A stretch of 64,000 nucleotides of DNA from Phycisphaeraceae bacterium. GTDB lineage: Bacteria; Planctomycetota; Phycisphaerae; Phycisphaerales; UBA1924. The stretch spans positions 250,001-314,000 of the forward strand of contig JAHBXF010000002.1 in NCBI GenBank assembly GCA_019636615.1, given 5' to 3'. The notes under the pieces are model-generated. The model had not been told where the DNA came from, did not search any database, and saw only the letters and a program-made list of their open reading frames with translations. Below are positions 45,277-54,266 of this stretch, in pieces (positions within the stretch are counted from its first letter, which is position 1; each line of letters starts with the position of its first letter). The position numbers were made by a program, and so were the translations under genes.

Positions 45277-45921
45277 ATGCCCGACCATGAGCCTGTCAAG
45301 CCCTCGAATCAAGACGAGATCTACGACCTCGAGCCGGCCCCGCCAGAGCCCGTGCCGCAAGACGCTCGCACCAGCACGCCCGCCGACAGGAATCACACCA
45401 ACGACATTCCCGTGGGCACGCCGGCGCGAGTGGTGAAGATCGCACCCGCCTTCATCAAGCCCGGGCTTGGCAATGCCCAGGTCGTCTCGCTTGTGGGGGC
45501 TGGCATCACACTCTCGGCGGTGATCGTCGCGGCCTTGTACGCCGGTCAACGGGGTGAACGCTGGGCGCCCGCCGCTGTCTCCACCCTTTACTCAGCCCTG
45601 CTTCACGCAACGACCGGGGTGGTCGCCATCATGATCGTCGCGGCGGCCAATAGGCTTCGTGCCGGTGACCTGATCCTCGCCTGTTCGAGAATGCTCGTGG
45701 CCGTGAGCGTCTTCCTTCTGGTGAGCAACGTGGAACTGCCTCTCCCGGATCGAATCGGCGAGACGACGCTCGCGTGTGCGGTGTATATCGCCGTGATCTG
45801 GGCGTTCTTCCGTTGGAGGCCCGATGTTGTCGGCACCGTGGCCGCCGTGCACGCCACCATCTGGTTCTTTCTGCACGCGGCGAATCTCATTCATGAGTGG
45901 CGGCTGACCCCCGCGGGGTAA
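45277..45921 (+). CDS. Hypothetical multi-pass membrane protein
   Basis: A 214-residue protein. The first 60 residues are hydrophilic, Pro/Asp-rich and probably cytoplasmic. Four hydrophobic segments follow, about residues 72-92, 104-125, 133-153 and 165-200, the last region pairing VYIAVIWAFFRW with the next helix. Arg-rich loops between them support a cytoplasmic orientation. I do not recognise the family. It starts nine bases after the apgM stop and ends 17 bases before galK, so the three genes probably form one operon, but no shared function is evident. Confidence 0.6.
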   Translation: MPDHEPVKPSNQDEIYDLEPAPPEPVPQDARTSTPADRNHTNDIPVGTPARVVKIAPAFIKPGLGNAQVVSLVGAGITLSAVIVAALYAGQRGERWAPAAVSTLYSALLHATTGVVAIMIVAAANRLRAGDLILACSRMLVAVSVFLLVSNVELPLPDRIGETTLACAVYIAVIWAFFRWRPDVVGTVAAVHATIWFFLHAANLIHEWRLTPAG

Positions 45922-45938
45922 CTGCCGGTTCTTGAACC

Positions 45939-47135
45939 ATGATTCCTCTGCCGACAGCACGACAGCGAGCACTCGCGGCCCACCGTGATCGCTCTGGCGG
46001 CGTGAAATGCTTCGCCGCGGCCGCGCCGGGCAGGGTCAACCTGCTCGGCGAGCACACGGACTACAACGGCGGAGATGTGCTTCCCATCGCCATCAACCTT
46101 GAGTGCTGCGCGGTGATCTCACACCATGACGCCGGCTCGCGTGCGGAGGTTCACGCGGTTGATCTGCGCGACACGGCGGTCTTTGAAGCAGACGATCTCG
46201 ACGTCTACAGAGCGGGCCAACGCACGCACGCCGCGCCGGGCGAATCATGGCGGGCCTATGTTGCCGGCGTTCTGGCCCTCATGAGGTGGAGGGGGCCCGG
46301 GCTGCACATCACGATCGCCGGCGATGTGCCGCGTGGTTCGGGGCTTTCAAGTTCCGCGGCATTCGAAGTCGCTCTTGCCACAGCACTCGGGCAGGCGCTC
46401 GGCCAATCATCCGACCCGATCGTGCGAGCCCGCCTGTGTCAACGCGTCGAGCACGAGTTCGCCGGGGTGCCCTGCGGGTTGATGGACCAGGCGGTTTCGT
46501 GTGTGGCGATTCCCGGGCACGCCCTGCTCTTGCGCTGCCGTGAACCGGTGTCATTCAGGCATGTTCCTCTGCCTCCCTCGGCCGAGGTGCTGGTTGTTGA
46601 CACGCTCGTACCTAGAACACTCGCCTCGACGGCGTACGCGGCGCGTGTGGCAGGGTGCCGCGCCGCGGCGGGGCTGCTGGGGGTGAAGCACCTTGCCGAC
46701 GCATCACCCATTCCCTTCGGCGAGTCTCTGATAGATCCGGCGCACGAGAGCGGCGAAGACCTTGCGCCCTTGGTCCGCCATGTGACCACTGAGCAGGCCA
46801 GGGTGAGCGCCGCGGCCGCCGCGATGGAAGCGGGGGATGTGGCACGCCTGGGAGCGTTGCTCAACGAATCACACGCTTCGCTGCGAGACGAATACCGCGT
46901 GAGTTGCCCGGAACTTGATTGTGTTGTCGATACCAGTGTGCGGTCTGGATTCGCGTGGGGCGCGAAAATGACCGGAGCCGGCTTCGGTGGGTGCGCGGTC
47001 GTGCTGGCGCACCCGGGTGCCTCACACCGGCTGGCCGAGCACATCACGTCGAGTTTTCAGCGGCGATTCGGGCGGGCGTGCAGCACTCTGGCGGTGCGAG
47101 CCGGCGGGGGCGCGGCCTGCATTGATGTTGAGTGA
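45939..47135 (+). CDS. galK: Galactokinase
   Basis: A 398-residue GHMP-family kinase. The galactokinase signature GRVNLLGEHTDYNGGDVLP (residues 31-49), the ATP-binding segment GDVPRGSGLSSSAAFEV (about 128-144) and the C-terminal MTGAGFGGCAVV (about 345) are intact. A further GVPCGLMDQ gives the catalytic Asp region. It phosphorylates D-galactose at C1, first step of the Leloir pathway; other Leloir genes are not in the window. The ATG at 45939 is 17 bases after the previous gene. Confidence 0.92.
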   Translation: MIPLPTARQRALAAHRDRSGGVKCFAAAAPGRVNLLGEHTDYNGGDVLPIAINLECCAVISHHDAGSRAEVHAVDLRDTAVFEADDLDVYRAGQRTHAAPGESWRAYVAGVLALMRWRGPGLHITIAGDVPRGSGLSSSAAFEVALATALGQALGQSSDPIVRARLCQRVEHEFAGVPCGLMDQAVSCVAIPGHALLLRCREPVSFRHVPLPPSAEVLVVDTLVPRTLASTAYAARVAGCRAAAGLLGVKHLADASPIPFGESLIDPAHESGEDLAPLVRHVTTEQARVSAAAAAMEAGDVARLGALLNESHASLRDEYRVSCPELDCVVDTSVRSGFAWGAKMTGAGFGGCAVVLAHPGASHRLAEHITSSFQRRFGRACSTLAVRAGGGAACIDVE

Positions 47136-47182
47136 CACTCCCCGCCCCGAGTGGTGCGGCCCGCCGCCGCTCACGCACCGAT

Positions 47183-48268
47183 TCACATGCCCCGCTTGAT
47201 GGCTTCAACGATGCGCTGCGCGGTGCGCACGTTCGCGAACCCGGCCTCCGCGTCGATGGGTGGGCGTTGCCCGGTGCGGATCGCGCTGATGAAGGCCTGA
47301 AGTTCCATGACGATGGGCTCCGCGTCATCGACGGCGAGTTCCTCGATGTTCACGAGGTTGTCCCACTTGAGGTTCGTCAGGTCGGTCCCCATGCGGATCT
47401 GCTCGCGCACCTCGCGCATCTGAATCTCGTTGGCGATGCGGCGGATCATCGTGCCCTTTTTGGAGGCGTAATCGATCTTGATATACGCGTTCTCGCCGGT
47501 GATCCGTGTGACGCGCTCGGTCTTGAGCGCCAGCCGGCTGGCCGTGACGTTGGCCACGCACCGCCCGCGCGGGCCGTTGAACTCGAGCCAGGCGTTGCAC
47601 AGGTCCTCATGCTCGGTGACCACGGCGACGCCCGCCGCCCGGATGAAGTCCGGCTCGCGACCGCCCATGAGCATGAGCACCACGTCGAGATCGTGGATCA
47701 TCATGTCGAGCACCACGCCGACATCCACCGACCGGAACGTCATCGGGCTCACCCGGACCACCTGGATGAACCTGGGGACGATCTCCAGCCCCTGCGCCGC
47801 GGCGTGCTGCATCGCCCGCATCACGGGGTTGAATCGCTCGATGTGGCCGACCATCAGCACAGAGCCCGTTGTCTCGGCCAGTTCCTTGATCGCCTGCGCG
47901 GTCTCAACATCGCCCGCCAGCGGCTTCTCGATGAGGCACGCAACACCGGCCGTGAGCAGCGGCTCGGCGACTTTGCGGTGGAAGGTCGTGGGCACCGCCA
48001 CGCTCACCGCGTCCACCCCCGCGGCGATCAGTTCTTCGACGCTTGTAAACGCACGGGTATCGAAGGTGTCGGCGATCTCTTCGCAGCGGCCCGAGTCGCT
48101 GTCAACGATCCCGACCAGTTCGCACCCCGGCAGTTTGGAGTAGACGCGCGCGTGATGTCTGCCCATGCGCCCCACGCCGACAACACCGCAGCGCAGCGTG
48201 CGACCGCCGAATCGGTCAGAGGGGTTGGGCAGATGGCCGGTGAGAGTGTCTTTGCTGTTCTGCGGCAT
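47183..48268 (-). CDS. Gfo/Idh/MocA-family NAD(P)-dependent oxidoreductase
   Basis: A 361-residue protein with a Rossmann start CGVVGVGRMGRHHARVY (about residue 27), the EKP motif VACLIEKPLAG (about 110), MVGHIERFNPVM (about 140) and the IHDLDVVLML segment (about 190) with its catalytic His. Family members oxidise or reduce sugars, sugar-nucleotides and inositols. The ERFNP motif resembles enzymes acting on UDP-sugars (for example GnnA), but I cannot name the substrate. It reads towards the galactokinase gene and has a spacer of 96 bases to thioredoxin upstream on the same strand. Confidence 0.85.
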   Translation of the reverse strand: MPQNSKDTLTGHLPNPSDRFGGRTLRCGVVGVGRMGRHHARVYSKLPGCELVGIVDSDSGRCEEIADTFDTRAFTSVEELIAAGVDAVSVAVPTTFHRKVAEPLLTAGVACLIEKPLAGDVETAQAIKELAETTGSVLMVGHIERFNPVMRAMQHAAAQGLEIVPRFIQVVRVSPMTFRSVDVGVVLDMMIHDLDVVLMLMGGREPDFIRAAGVAVVTEHEDLCNAWLEFNGPRGRCVANVTASRLALKTERVTRITGENAYIKIDYASKKGTMIRRIANEIQMREVREQIRMGTDLTNLKWDNLVNIEELAVDDAEPIVMELQAFISAIRTGQRPPIDAEAGFANVRTAQRIVEAIKRGM

Positions 48269-48364
48269 GTGGGAAGAACCGGAGGGCCGAATCCTGAACC
48301 GCCCCCGCCCCGCTGGGTGCCGGGCCGGCGTGGGGCACGCGGAGTGACACAGAGTTCGCGCCGC

Positions 48365-48697
48365 TCAGGCGCCGAGTTCCTGCAGCGCCGCCGCCAGTTC
48401 TTCCTTCTTCTTCCCGCCGACGAGTTTCTTGACCATCTGCCCGTCTTTGAAGATCATGATCGTGGGGATCATCTGCACGCTGTATCGGGCCGCGACCTGC
48501 TGGTTCGACTCGATGTCAACCTTGCCGACTTTGGCCTTGCCGGCGAAGTCGTTGGCGAGCGCATCGATCACGGGTGAGAGCAGCCTGCATGGCATGCACC
48601 ACTCGGCCCAGAAATCAACCAGCACGGGTTTGTCGCTCTTGAGCACTTCGCTGTCGAAGTTGGCGTCTGTGAACTCGGATACGTTCGGATTGGCCAT
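48365..48697 (-). CDS. trxA: Thioredoxin with WCMPC active site
   Basis: A 110-residue thioredoxin with the normal beta-alpha fold: NFDSEVLKSDKPVLVDFWAEW before the active site, the cis-proline MIPTIMIFKDG, and VGGKKKEELAA at the end. The active site is Cys34-Met-Pro-Cys37 rather than the usual Cys-Gly-Pro-Cys. It should reduce protein disulfides in the cytoplasm. The changed residue may alter redox potential or partner choice. The gene lies between the oxidoreductase and folP on the same strand, 148 bases after folP. Confidence 0.9.
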   Translation of the reverse strand: MANPNVSEFTDANFDSEVLKSDKPVLVDFWAEWCMPCRLLSPVIDALANDFAGKAKVGKVDIESNQQVAARYSVQMIPTIMIFKDGQMVKKLVGGKKKEELAAALQELGA

Positions 48698-48845
48698 TGG
48701 TCAGTTCCTTGATCCCGGTTTTCTCCGGCGCCCCGCCGGCGAAGATCGCCTCGATGCCGACCCAGACACCGGGAAGTCTCCATGATATCCCGTACGCCCG
48801 TGCGAGACCGGCGTTCGCGGACGCCTCGCCCCTTCCCAGGGGCTG

Positions 48846-49766
48846 TCACTCTGGCAGCCCGCCCTGCGCCTCCGCACCCAGCAGGGCCCAGGCGGCATCC
48901 AGCGCTTGCCTGTGAGGGCCCACATCGTGAACCCTGAAAAAGCCCGCACCCTCGCGCAGGTGCATCACGCTCAACGCCAGCGTGGCGTGCAGACGCTCGG
49001 AGGGGTCTGACTCTCTCCCGAGGCCGACACGCCCGACGAATGACTTGCGGCTCAGCGCGCTCATCAACGGCCGTCCCATCTCCCGCAGCCGGTGTGTCTG
49101 GCGAATCAGGAGCAGGTTCTGCCGAACGGTCTTCCCGAAGCCCAGGCCCGGGTCAAGCAGGATGCTCTCTGCCGCGACTCCCGCCCGCAACGCGGCATCC
49201 ATCTTTTCTCGCAGGCTCCACGCGACAGTGCCGCAGACATCCCCGCTCAGCGGAGGCGTGTCGTAGCGGTCGGAATATCTGTCCGACGCGGGCGGGTTCA
49301 CGCGGTGCATCAGCACGATGCCCGCGCCCCAGCGAGCGACCAGAGGCAGCATGCCGGGGTCTTCGCCGCCGCTCACATCGTTCACCGCGTTCGCGCCGGC
49401 GTCGATCGCCGCGCGGGCGACCTCCGCGTTCGTAGTGTCAACCGAGATCGGCGTCTTGAAGCCGGCCCGCCGGCGCAGGCGCTCGATCACAGGCACGACG
49501 CGTCGGATCTGCTCGCCCGTGCTCACTGTTGCCGCCCCAGGGCGTGTAGATTCTCCGCCGATGTCGATGATGTCCGCGCCCTCACCGACAGCCCGTGCCG
49601 CATTCTCGGCTGCCAGATCGGGATCGAGGTTCACGCCGCCATCGGCGAAACTGTCCGGGGTGACGTTGAGGATCGCGACGATCCGCGGGCGGTCGGTGGT
49701 CAGCACGATGCCCTCCGAGAGCCTCCACGAAGAAGCAGGACGTGGTGAAGTCATGGAGTGTGTCAT
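48846..49766 (-). CDS. folP: Dihydropteroate synthase
   Basis: A 306-residue TIM-barrel enzyme that joins p-aminobenzoate to 6-hydroxymethyl-dihydropterin diphosphate in folate synthesis. The signatures are ILNVTPDSFADGG (about residue 32), DIGGESTRPGA (about 66), the ISVDTTNAEVARAAIDAGAN strand (about 106), and DPGLGFGKT (about 205). The start is uncertain: ATGs at 49766 and 49754 and a GTG at 49796 are in frame; 49766 fits the family best. It lies downstream of the large secreted-protein gene but behind its own terminator. Confidence 0.92.
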   Translation of the reverse strand: MTHSMTSPRPASSWRLSEGIVLTTDRPRIVAILNVTPDSFADGGVNLDPDLAAENAARAVGEGADIIDIGGESTRPGAATVSTGEQIRRVVPVIERLRRRAGFKTPISVDTTNAEVARAAIDAGANAVNDVSGGEDPGMLPLVARWGAGIVLMHRVNPPASDRYSDRYDTPPLSGDVCGTVAWSLREKMDAALRAGVAAESILLDPGLGFGKTVRQNLLLIRQTHRLREMGRPLMSALSRKSFVGRVGLGRESDPSERLHATLALSVMHLREGAGFFRVHDVGPHRQALDAAWALLGAEAQGGLPE

Positions 49767-49796
49767 GGTCCGCACCTGCCCTTTCCCGGGGCGCAC

Positions 49797-49826
49797 AAAA
49801 GAGCGCCGGGGCCATCCCCGGCGCTC
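49797..49826 (-). terminator. Rho-independent terminator of the secreted-protein gene
   Basis: On the reverse strand GAGCGCCGGGG, a four-base loop and CCCCGGCGCTC (49801-49811 with 49816-49826) are followed by a T-run read from 49800 to 49797. It lies 35 bases after the stop at 49861 and overlaps the earliest possible folP start. Confidence 0.9.
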
Positions 49827-49860
49827 TCACTTCTCAAAGAGATGAACCTTCCGGGAGAGT

Positions 49861-51645
49861 TTAGAAGCGGGGAGAACCGCCCATGCCGTCGTCGTCAAAG
49901 TCATCATCGTCGAAGTCGTCGGCATCGCGCATCTGCCTGGCGATGTCCGCCAGCGTCTGCATGGTGTCCATGGGCATGAAGATTCGCACGGTCATCCCGC
50001 CGCTGTCGGTGGTGCCGGCCAGCGCGATGGGCGAGATCTGCGCGGGAACCTTCATTTCCGGCGCACCGCCCATCATCGCGGCGAAGCCCAGGAACGCATC
50101 GAGCAGGGGCTTGACGCCGATATAGAACTCGAATGTGCGGTCGGCGGGCAGTGAGGCCTGCGTATCGCGCAGGATCGCGTTCTGCGCAAGGCCTTCGCCG
50201 CCGCGCGCCGAGGCCAGCGCGCTGGTCATGAGCGGCGTGTTCTGGCTGTACACGGTCACCACGCCGCCATCAACCGCGGCGTTCATGCCCGAGAGCCCGC
50301 CCTGCCCAAAGAGCATGCTGGTCATCATCTGAGCCTGCATCCCCATCGGGTCGTTGGGGTCGAAGTCCATCGCCATGGTCCATGTATCAACCTTGGTGCC
50401 GTTGATCTCGGCCGCGTTGCCGCGGTAGGTGACCTTGGTGGTGACGGGCCCTTCCTTGCGGCCATCCAACTTGGTCAACTGGTCTGCGGAGGCCTTCAGG
50501 AGAGACGTCGAATCGTTGCTCGCGGTGTAGAGCACGCTGTTCACAAAGACACCGCCGCCCATCATCGCCGCGGGGCTGGCGCCCAGCACCCCGGCCATGC
50601 CCGACATTTTGTCGAGGTTCTGCATGGCGGAGGCAACACCGGCGTTGTTGTCCTGGCCCATCATCTTGGTGGCGTTCGACATCATCGTGCGGATGCCCGG
50701 CGCCGAAAGATCGACCGCGCCCGCGAAGTAGAAGGGCTGGTTGGGGATCCGGCCCAACAGCGTGCCCGAGTTGCCCTTCGAGGAGAAGAACCCGGCGACC
50801 TCGCTGCCCGCTTTGAACTGCGAGCCGATGTCGATCACCAGTCCCTTGTCGGTCATCGAAATACCAAGGACGCCCGCCGACCCGTCACGCTTGAACCCTT
50901 CCAGAAGCGCCTCGACGACCTTCATCCCTTCCATGGCCCCGGCGCCCTGGGGGCCGGCCATCATCAGGGCCTGTTCGGCCTGGTTCTTGAACTGCTCGGC
51001 GCCCTCGGTGAGCGCGTCGCGCAGGTTCGTCACGTTCCCGATGATCATCACGTCGCTGCTGTCGCACACTCGCTGGCCCACGGGCCCCAGCATCGCGCGG
51101 TGTTTCTCCGCGTTGCCGGGCTTGCCCGCGAAACCTTCAACCAGGTCGCGCTGGTTGCTCAGCGCCGCGAAGCCGTCGCAGTTTTTGATGAAGTTCTCGG
51201 CGCCGTCGATGTTCACCGTCTGAACGCCGTCGGTGCCCGCCGCGCCCAGCGCGGTCGCGAAGGCCGCGTAGTCTGACACAGGAACAAGCATGACCGCGGG
51301 AGGCCCGCCCATCTCGCCCTCTCCCGGGAAGAGCGCCACCGCCAGAGAGCCCGACTTGTTCAGCCCGGGCGTATCGAGCAGTTTCTTCGCCATCGTCAGC
51401 GGAGAGCCGTCTTCTTCGCCCTCTTCCTGCGGGAAGAGCGCGGCCAGCCGGTTCATGTTCGCCACAGCCCGCTCGAGGTTGTGCACAAAGACCGCGCCGG
51501 AGATCGACTCGGGTACACGGTCCATCGCCGCGGGGATATCCGCCAGCGAACGCGCCGTACCGACGAGGAGAACGACCGCCGCGGCGGTCATGCCGGCGAA
51601 CCGGCGGACAGACTGGCAGACTTTCGACGGCTTGAAGTTCATCAT
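49861..51645 (-). CDS. Conserved secreted protein of unknown function with acidic tail
   Basis: A 594-residue protein with a signal peptide (residues 1-36: basic start, FAGMTAAAVVLLVGTARSLA, cleavage after SLA). The mature part is Met-, Gly- and Ala-rich and beta/alpha mixed, without a domain I can name. It contains repeated patterns typical of planctomycete periplasmic proteins such as AVMLVPVSDYAAFATAL and MTDKGLVIDIGSQFKAG. It ends with an Asp run (DDFDDDDFDDDG), which could bind calcium. GGAAAG lies just before the ATG at 51645; the frame is open to 51795, but residues there do not look like a protein start. A terminator follows. Confidence 0.65.
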   Translation of the reverse strand: MMNFKPSKVCQSVRRFAGMTAAAVVLLVGTARSLADIPAAMDRVPESISGAVFVHNLERAVANMNRLAALFPQEEGEEDGSPLTMAKKLLDTPGLNKSGSLAVALFPGEGEMGGPPAVMLVPVSDYAAFATALGAAGTDGVQTVNIDGAENFIKNCDGFAALSNQRDLVEGFAGKPGNAEKHRAMLGPVGQRVCDSSDVMIIGNVTNLRDALTEGAEQFKNQAEQALMMAGPQGAGAMEGMKVVEALLEGFKRDGSAGVLGISMTDKGLVIDIGSQFKAGSEVAGFFSSKGNSGTLLGRIPNQPFYFAGAVDLSAPGIRTMMSNATKMMGQDNNAGVASAMQNLDKMSGMAGVLGASPAAMMGGGVFVNSVLYTASNDSTSLLKASADQLTKLDGRKEGPVTTKVTYRGNAAEINGTKVDTWTMAMDFDPNDPMGMQAQMMTSMLFGQGGLSGMNAAVDGGVVTVYSQNTPLMTSALASARGGEGLAQNAILRDTQASLPADRTFEFYIGVKPLLDAFLGFAAMMGGAPEMKVPAQISPIALAGTTDSGGMTVRIFMPMDTMQTLADIARQMRDADDFDDDDFDDDGMGGSPRF

Positions 51646-51895
51646 GTTCTTTCCGAGCGTTTCAAAGTGAGTTCTGTCTCTGCCGGGGACACGCTCGTGC
51701 ATGTCTACTCCCCCGGGGCGGCACACCCTCAGCGCCGCCTTTGCACGACTTCTATCTTTGGGAAACCGCCCCCGGGCGATTCCGTGTGCCGACAAGTATA
51801 GCGGCGGCTATTCCCGGACCTTCTCATCTTCTGCCCCTTGGGGCGCAGCCATCAGGCCCGGGCTTCATCGGGCGGCGGGGCACTCGGCCACGGGT

Positions 51896-53131
51896 TCAAT
51901 CTACCGCCGCGAAGATGTCGGCGATCACGGCATCTGCAACCGCGAGCCCCGCCTCTGTCAGACGCCACGCACCCCCGCTGGGTTCCGCGAAACCGCGTGA
52001 TTGAGCCCCACGAAGCACCCCCATGATCCGTGCTTGGGCGAGTGGGTCCACCCTCGCCGCGCGTGTTTCGAGGCCCTCAAGCGGGATCCCTTCCCGCAGG
52101 CGCAGCCCCGTCATCAGCCAATCGAGCAACTCGCGCCGTGGGTCTGGGGGTTCGTGATCAACAACTCGTGCGGTGCCGTCGGGAGTGGGTTGCAGATAGT
52201 CATCCAGCCTCGGCGAGTTCTTCCAACGGTGCCCTCGCAGGTGCCCGCTCGCAGAGGGCCCCGCCGCCAGCCAGTCTTCCTGCCGCCAGTACGCCAGGTT
52301 GTGCCGGCATTCCTCACCGGCACGCGCGAAGTTGCTGACCTCATACCGCACGAGCCCGTGTGATGCGAGCAGCTCGCACGTGGCCGCGAACATGTCCGCC
52401 TCGAGGTCCTCGTCGGCTCGGGCAAACTCGCCGCGACTCAGTCTCGCGGTCATCGCGGTGTTGGGTTCGTAGGTCAGGGCATAGCAGGAGATGTGATCGG
52501 TGCCCAGCCGCAGCGCGTGCCGCAGGTCTTCTCGCCATTCTTCGAGCGTCTGCCCGGGAATGGCGAAGATGAGATCGACCGAAGCCCGTGTGATGCCCGC
52601 CCGCCGTGCCCGCTCGATGGCCCGCTCGACATTCGAAGGGTCGTGCCATCGTTCCAGCGTGGCCAGATGCCGCGCGTGGAATGACTGTGCCCCGATGCTG
52701 ATGCGATTGACCCCTCCCGACGCCAGCGTGCGCATCAGCGAGTCGGTGGCGGTTTCAGGGTTGCACTCCACCGTGAACTCCCCGCCGTTGGCTGGCATCT
52801 GAGCCGCGCCGAAGAGCTGCTGGAGGTCGTCGAGCAGCACTTTCCAGAGGTCTTCGCGGAGCAGGGTGGGGGTGCCCCCGCCCACAAAGATCGTGTCCAG
52901 GGGCCTCGCCGCCAGGTGGGCCATCGCCTGAAGTTCGTTCCGCAGACGATCGACGAACGCGGTCTGGCGGTCTTGCGTATCCACAATGCTGTAGAAGTCG
53001 CAGTAGTGGCACTTGTGGAAGCAGAAGGGCACGTGGATGTACAAAGACCGGACATCCCCCGATGCAGGGGTTGCACCAAAGACCGTGGAAGCGAGGGGTC
53101 GCTCGGACAGAATGGCGAGGGATCGGTTCAC
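51896..53131 (-). CDS. hemW: HemW-type radical SAM haem chaperone
   Basis: A 411-residue radical SAM protein. The 4Fe-4S motif is HVPFCFHKCHYCDFYS (Cys37, Cys41, Cys44), followed by FVGGGTPTLL, the ECNPETAT strand, RISIGAQSFHARHL and the SVDLIFAIPGQTLEEW segment. This set marks HemW, which binds and transfers haem and is often annotated as oxygen-independent coproporphyrinogen oxidase-like. I chose the GTG at 53131 because the homology begins 30 residues later; the frame is open upstream to 53320 but overlaps the divergent FHA leader. Confidence 0.88.
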   Translation of the reverse strand: MNRSLAILSERPLASTVFGATPASGDVRSLYIHVPFCFHKCHYCDFYSIVDTQDRQTAFVDRLRNELQAMAHLAARPLDTIFVGGGTPTLLREDLWKVLLDDLQQLFGAAQMPANGGEFTVECNPETATDSLMRTLASGGVNRISIGAQSFHARHLATLERWHDPSNVERAIERARRAGITRASVDLIFAIPGQTLEEWREDLRHALRLGTDHISCYALTYEPNTAMTARLSRGEFARADEDLEADMFAATCELLASHGLVRYEVSNFARAGEECRHNLAYWRQEDWLAAGPSASGHLRGHRWKNSPRLDDYLQPTPDGTARVVDHEPPDPRRELLDWLMTGLRLREGIPLEGLETRAARVDPLAQARIMGVLRGAQSRGFAEPSGGAWRLTEAGLAVADAVIADIFAAVD

Positions 53132-53249
53132 GCGGCACGGTCTTCCATGAAGAGAATCGTACGACCGGGCTATAGTGTCCGCGGGCACTCTTCGAGGGAT
53201 GTGGGGGGTGTTCGGGATGCCCTCCCGCGTGTTTGGAAAAGGACTCGCT

Positions 53250-53789
53250 ATGAACGCAACCTTGGTTCTCGTGCAGCCCGATGGATCCCTCAAAGAGATC
53301 CCCCTCACAAAACAGGTCACCGTGATGGGCCGGCAGACTGATTGTCAGTTGCGCATCCCCAGCGCCGGCGTCTCTCGCCATCATTGCGAAGTCGTCTTGA
53401 GCGAGGGCGGCGTCAAAGTCCGCGACTTGGGCTCGAGCAACGGCACCTTCGTGAACAAGCAGAAGGTCGAGCAGAAAGACCTCTCCCCGGGAGACATGAT
53501 CTCGATCGGCGGGCTGGTGTTTGTGCTGCGCGTCGATGGCAAGCCGCAGTTCATCGACGCCGAAGACGCGATCGAGGACGGTCTCGTCGAGGGCGTCTCC
53601 GGCGATCAGCCCGCCGCCAAACCCTCCGCGCCCACCCTCACGCCCGGCTCAGCATTCGTGCCCAAGCCGCAGCCCAAGCCCGCCGGCAAGAAGAGCCTCA
53701 TCGACTCAGACCCGGACGGCAGCAGCGTCGGAGACTTCAACTTCCTCGATGAGGACGATGAAGATCTGAAGAAGCAGCCGAAGTTGTGA
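53250..53789 (+). CDS. FHA-domain protein
   Basis: A 179-residue protein. An FHA domain (about residues 22-95) contains the conserved Gly27-Arg28, the phosphothreonine-binding Ser42-Arg-His-His, and Ser-Ser-Asn-Gly-Thr (62-66). FHA domains bind phosphothreonine on partner proteins. The C-terminal 70 residues are Pro/Lys/Asp-rich and end in an acidic-basic stretch (DEDDEDLKKQ). It has no second domain and no adjacent kinase. AAAAGGA lies just before the ATG at 53250. The partner is unknown. Confidence 0.88.
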   Translation: MNATLVLVQPDGSLKEIPLTKQVTVMGRQTDCQLRIPSAGVSRHHCEVVLSEGGVKVRDLGSSNGTFVNKQKVEQKDLSPGDMISIGGLVFVLRVDGKPQFIDAEDAIEDGLVEGVSGDQPAAKPSAPTLTPGSAFVPKPQPKPAGKKSLIDSDPDGSSVGDFNFLDEDDEDLKKQPKL

Positions 53790-53825
53790 GGTTCATCCGG
53801 TGCCAACGCACCGAACCCTGGCCGG

Positions 53826-54005
53826 TCATGCGACCTTGGTCGTCGGCCCGGCGGGGCCGCTCGCCGGCGCCGGCACACGGATGTTGGTTCCACAGTTCCG
53901 GCACCGAACCGTCTTTCCCCGGCAGGTCGGCGGCACAAGCAGCACCTTCCTGCAGGTCAGATTCGGGCACATGATGCGCACACTTTGGGGTTGGGATGAC
54001 ATCAT
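53826..54005 (-). CDS. Small zinc-ribbon protein, unknown function
   Basis: A 59-residue protein with two Cys pairs: CPNLTC (Cys at about 13 and 18) and CRNCG (about 38 and 41), and a further Cys in PPTC (about 32). It resembles short planctomycete zinc ribbons that also occur as N-terminal modules of larger proteins. The start is ATG at 54005, with AGGA about six bases upstream. It lies between the convergent FHA gene and the divergent purA. No function can be inferred. Confidence 0.6.
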   Translation of the reverse strand: MMSSQPQSVRIMCPNLTCRKVLLVPPTCRGKTVRCRNCGTNIRVPAPASGPAGPTTKVA

Positions 54006-54266
54006 CGTGTGTCCTGTAAGGGTTGTCTCTACATCGACACCAACGCCCGTAGACTTCAGGACCATCTCCAAGGAACACCACGGGGCCTCCTTCCCCTCAG
54101 GTTCTGCTGTTTGCCTCACCCCTCCTGTCCGCACAGCAGGTACACACAGACCACCTCGGGCATCCGGCCCACCCCCGGGCCTACGCTGGCGGCCCAGGGG
54201 CGGCATCCATGGCTCAATCCGCATGCGCTCGGTCTCCGTCAGAAGAGTTTCAAACACGTACGAACC

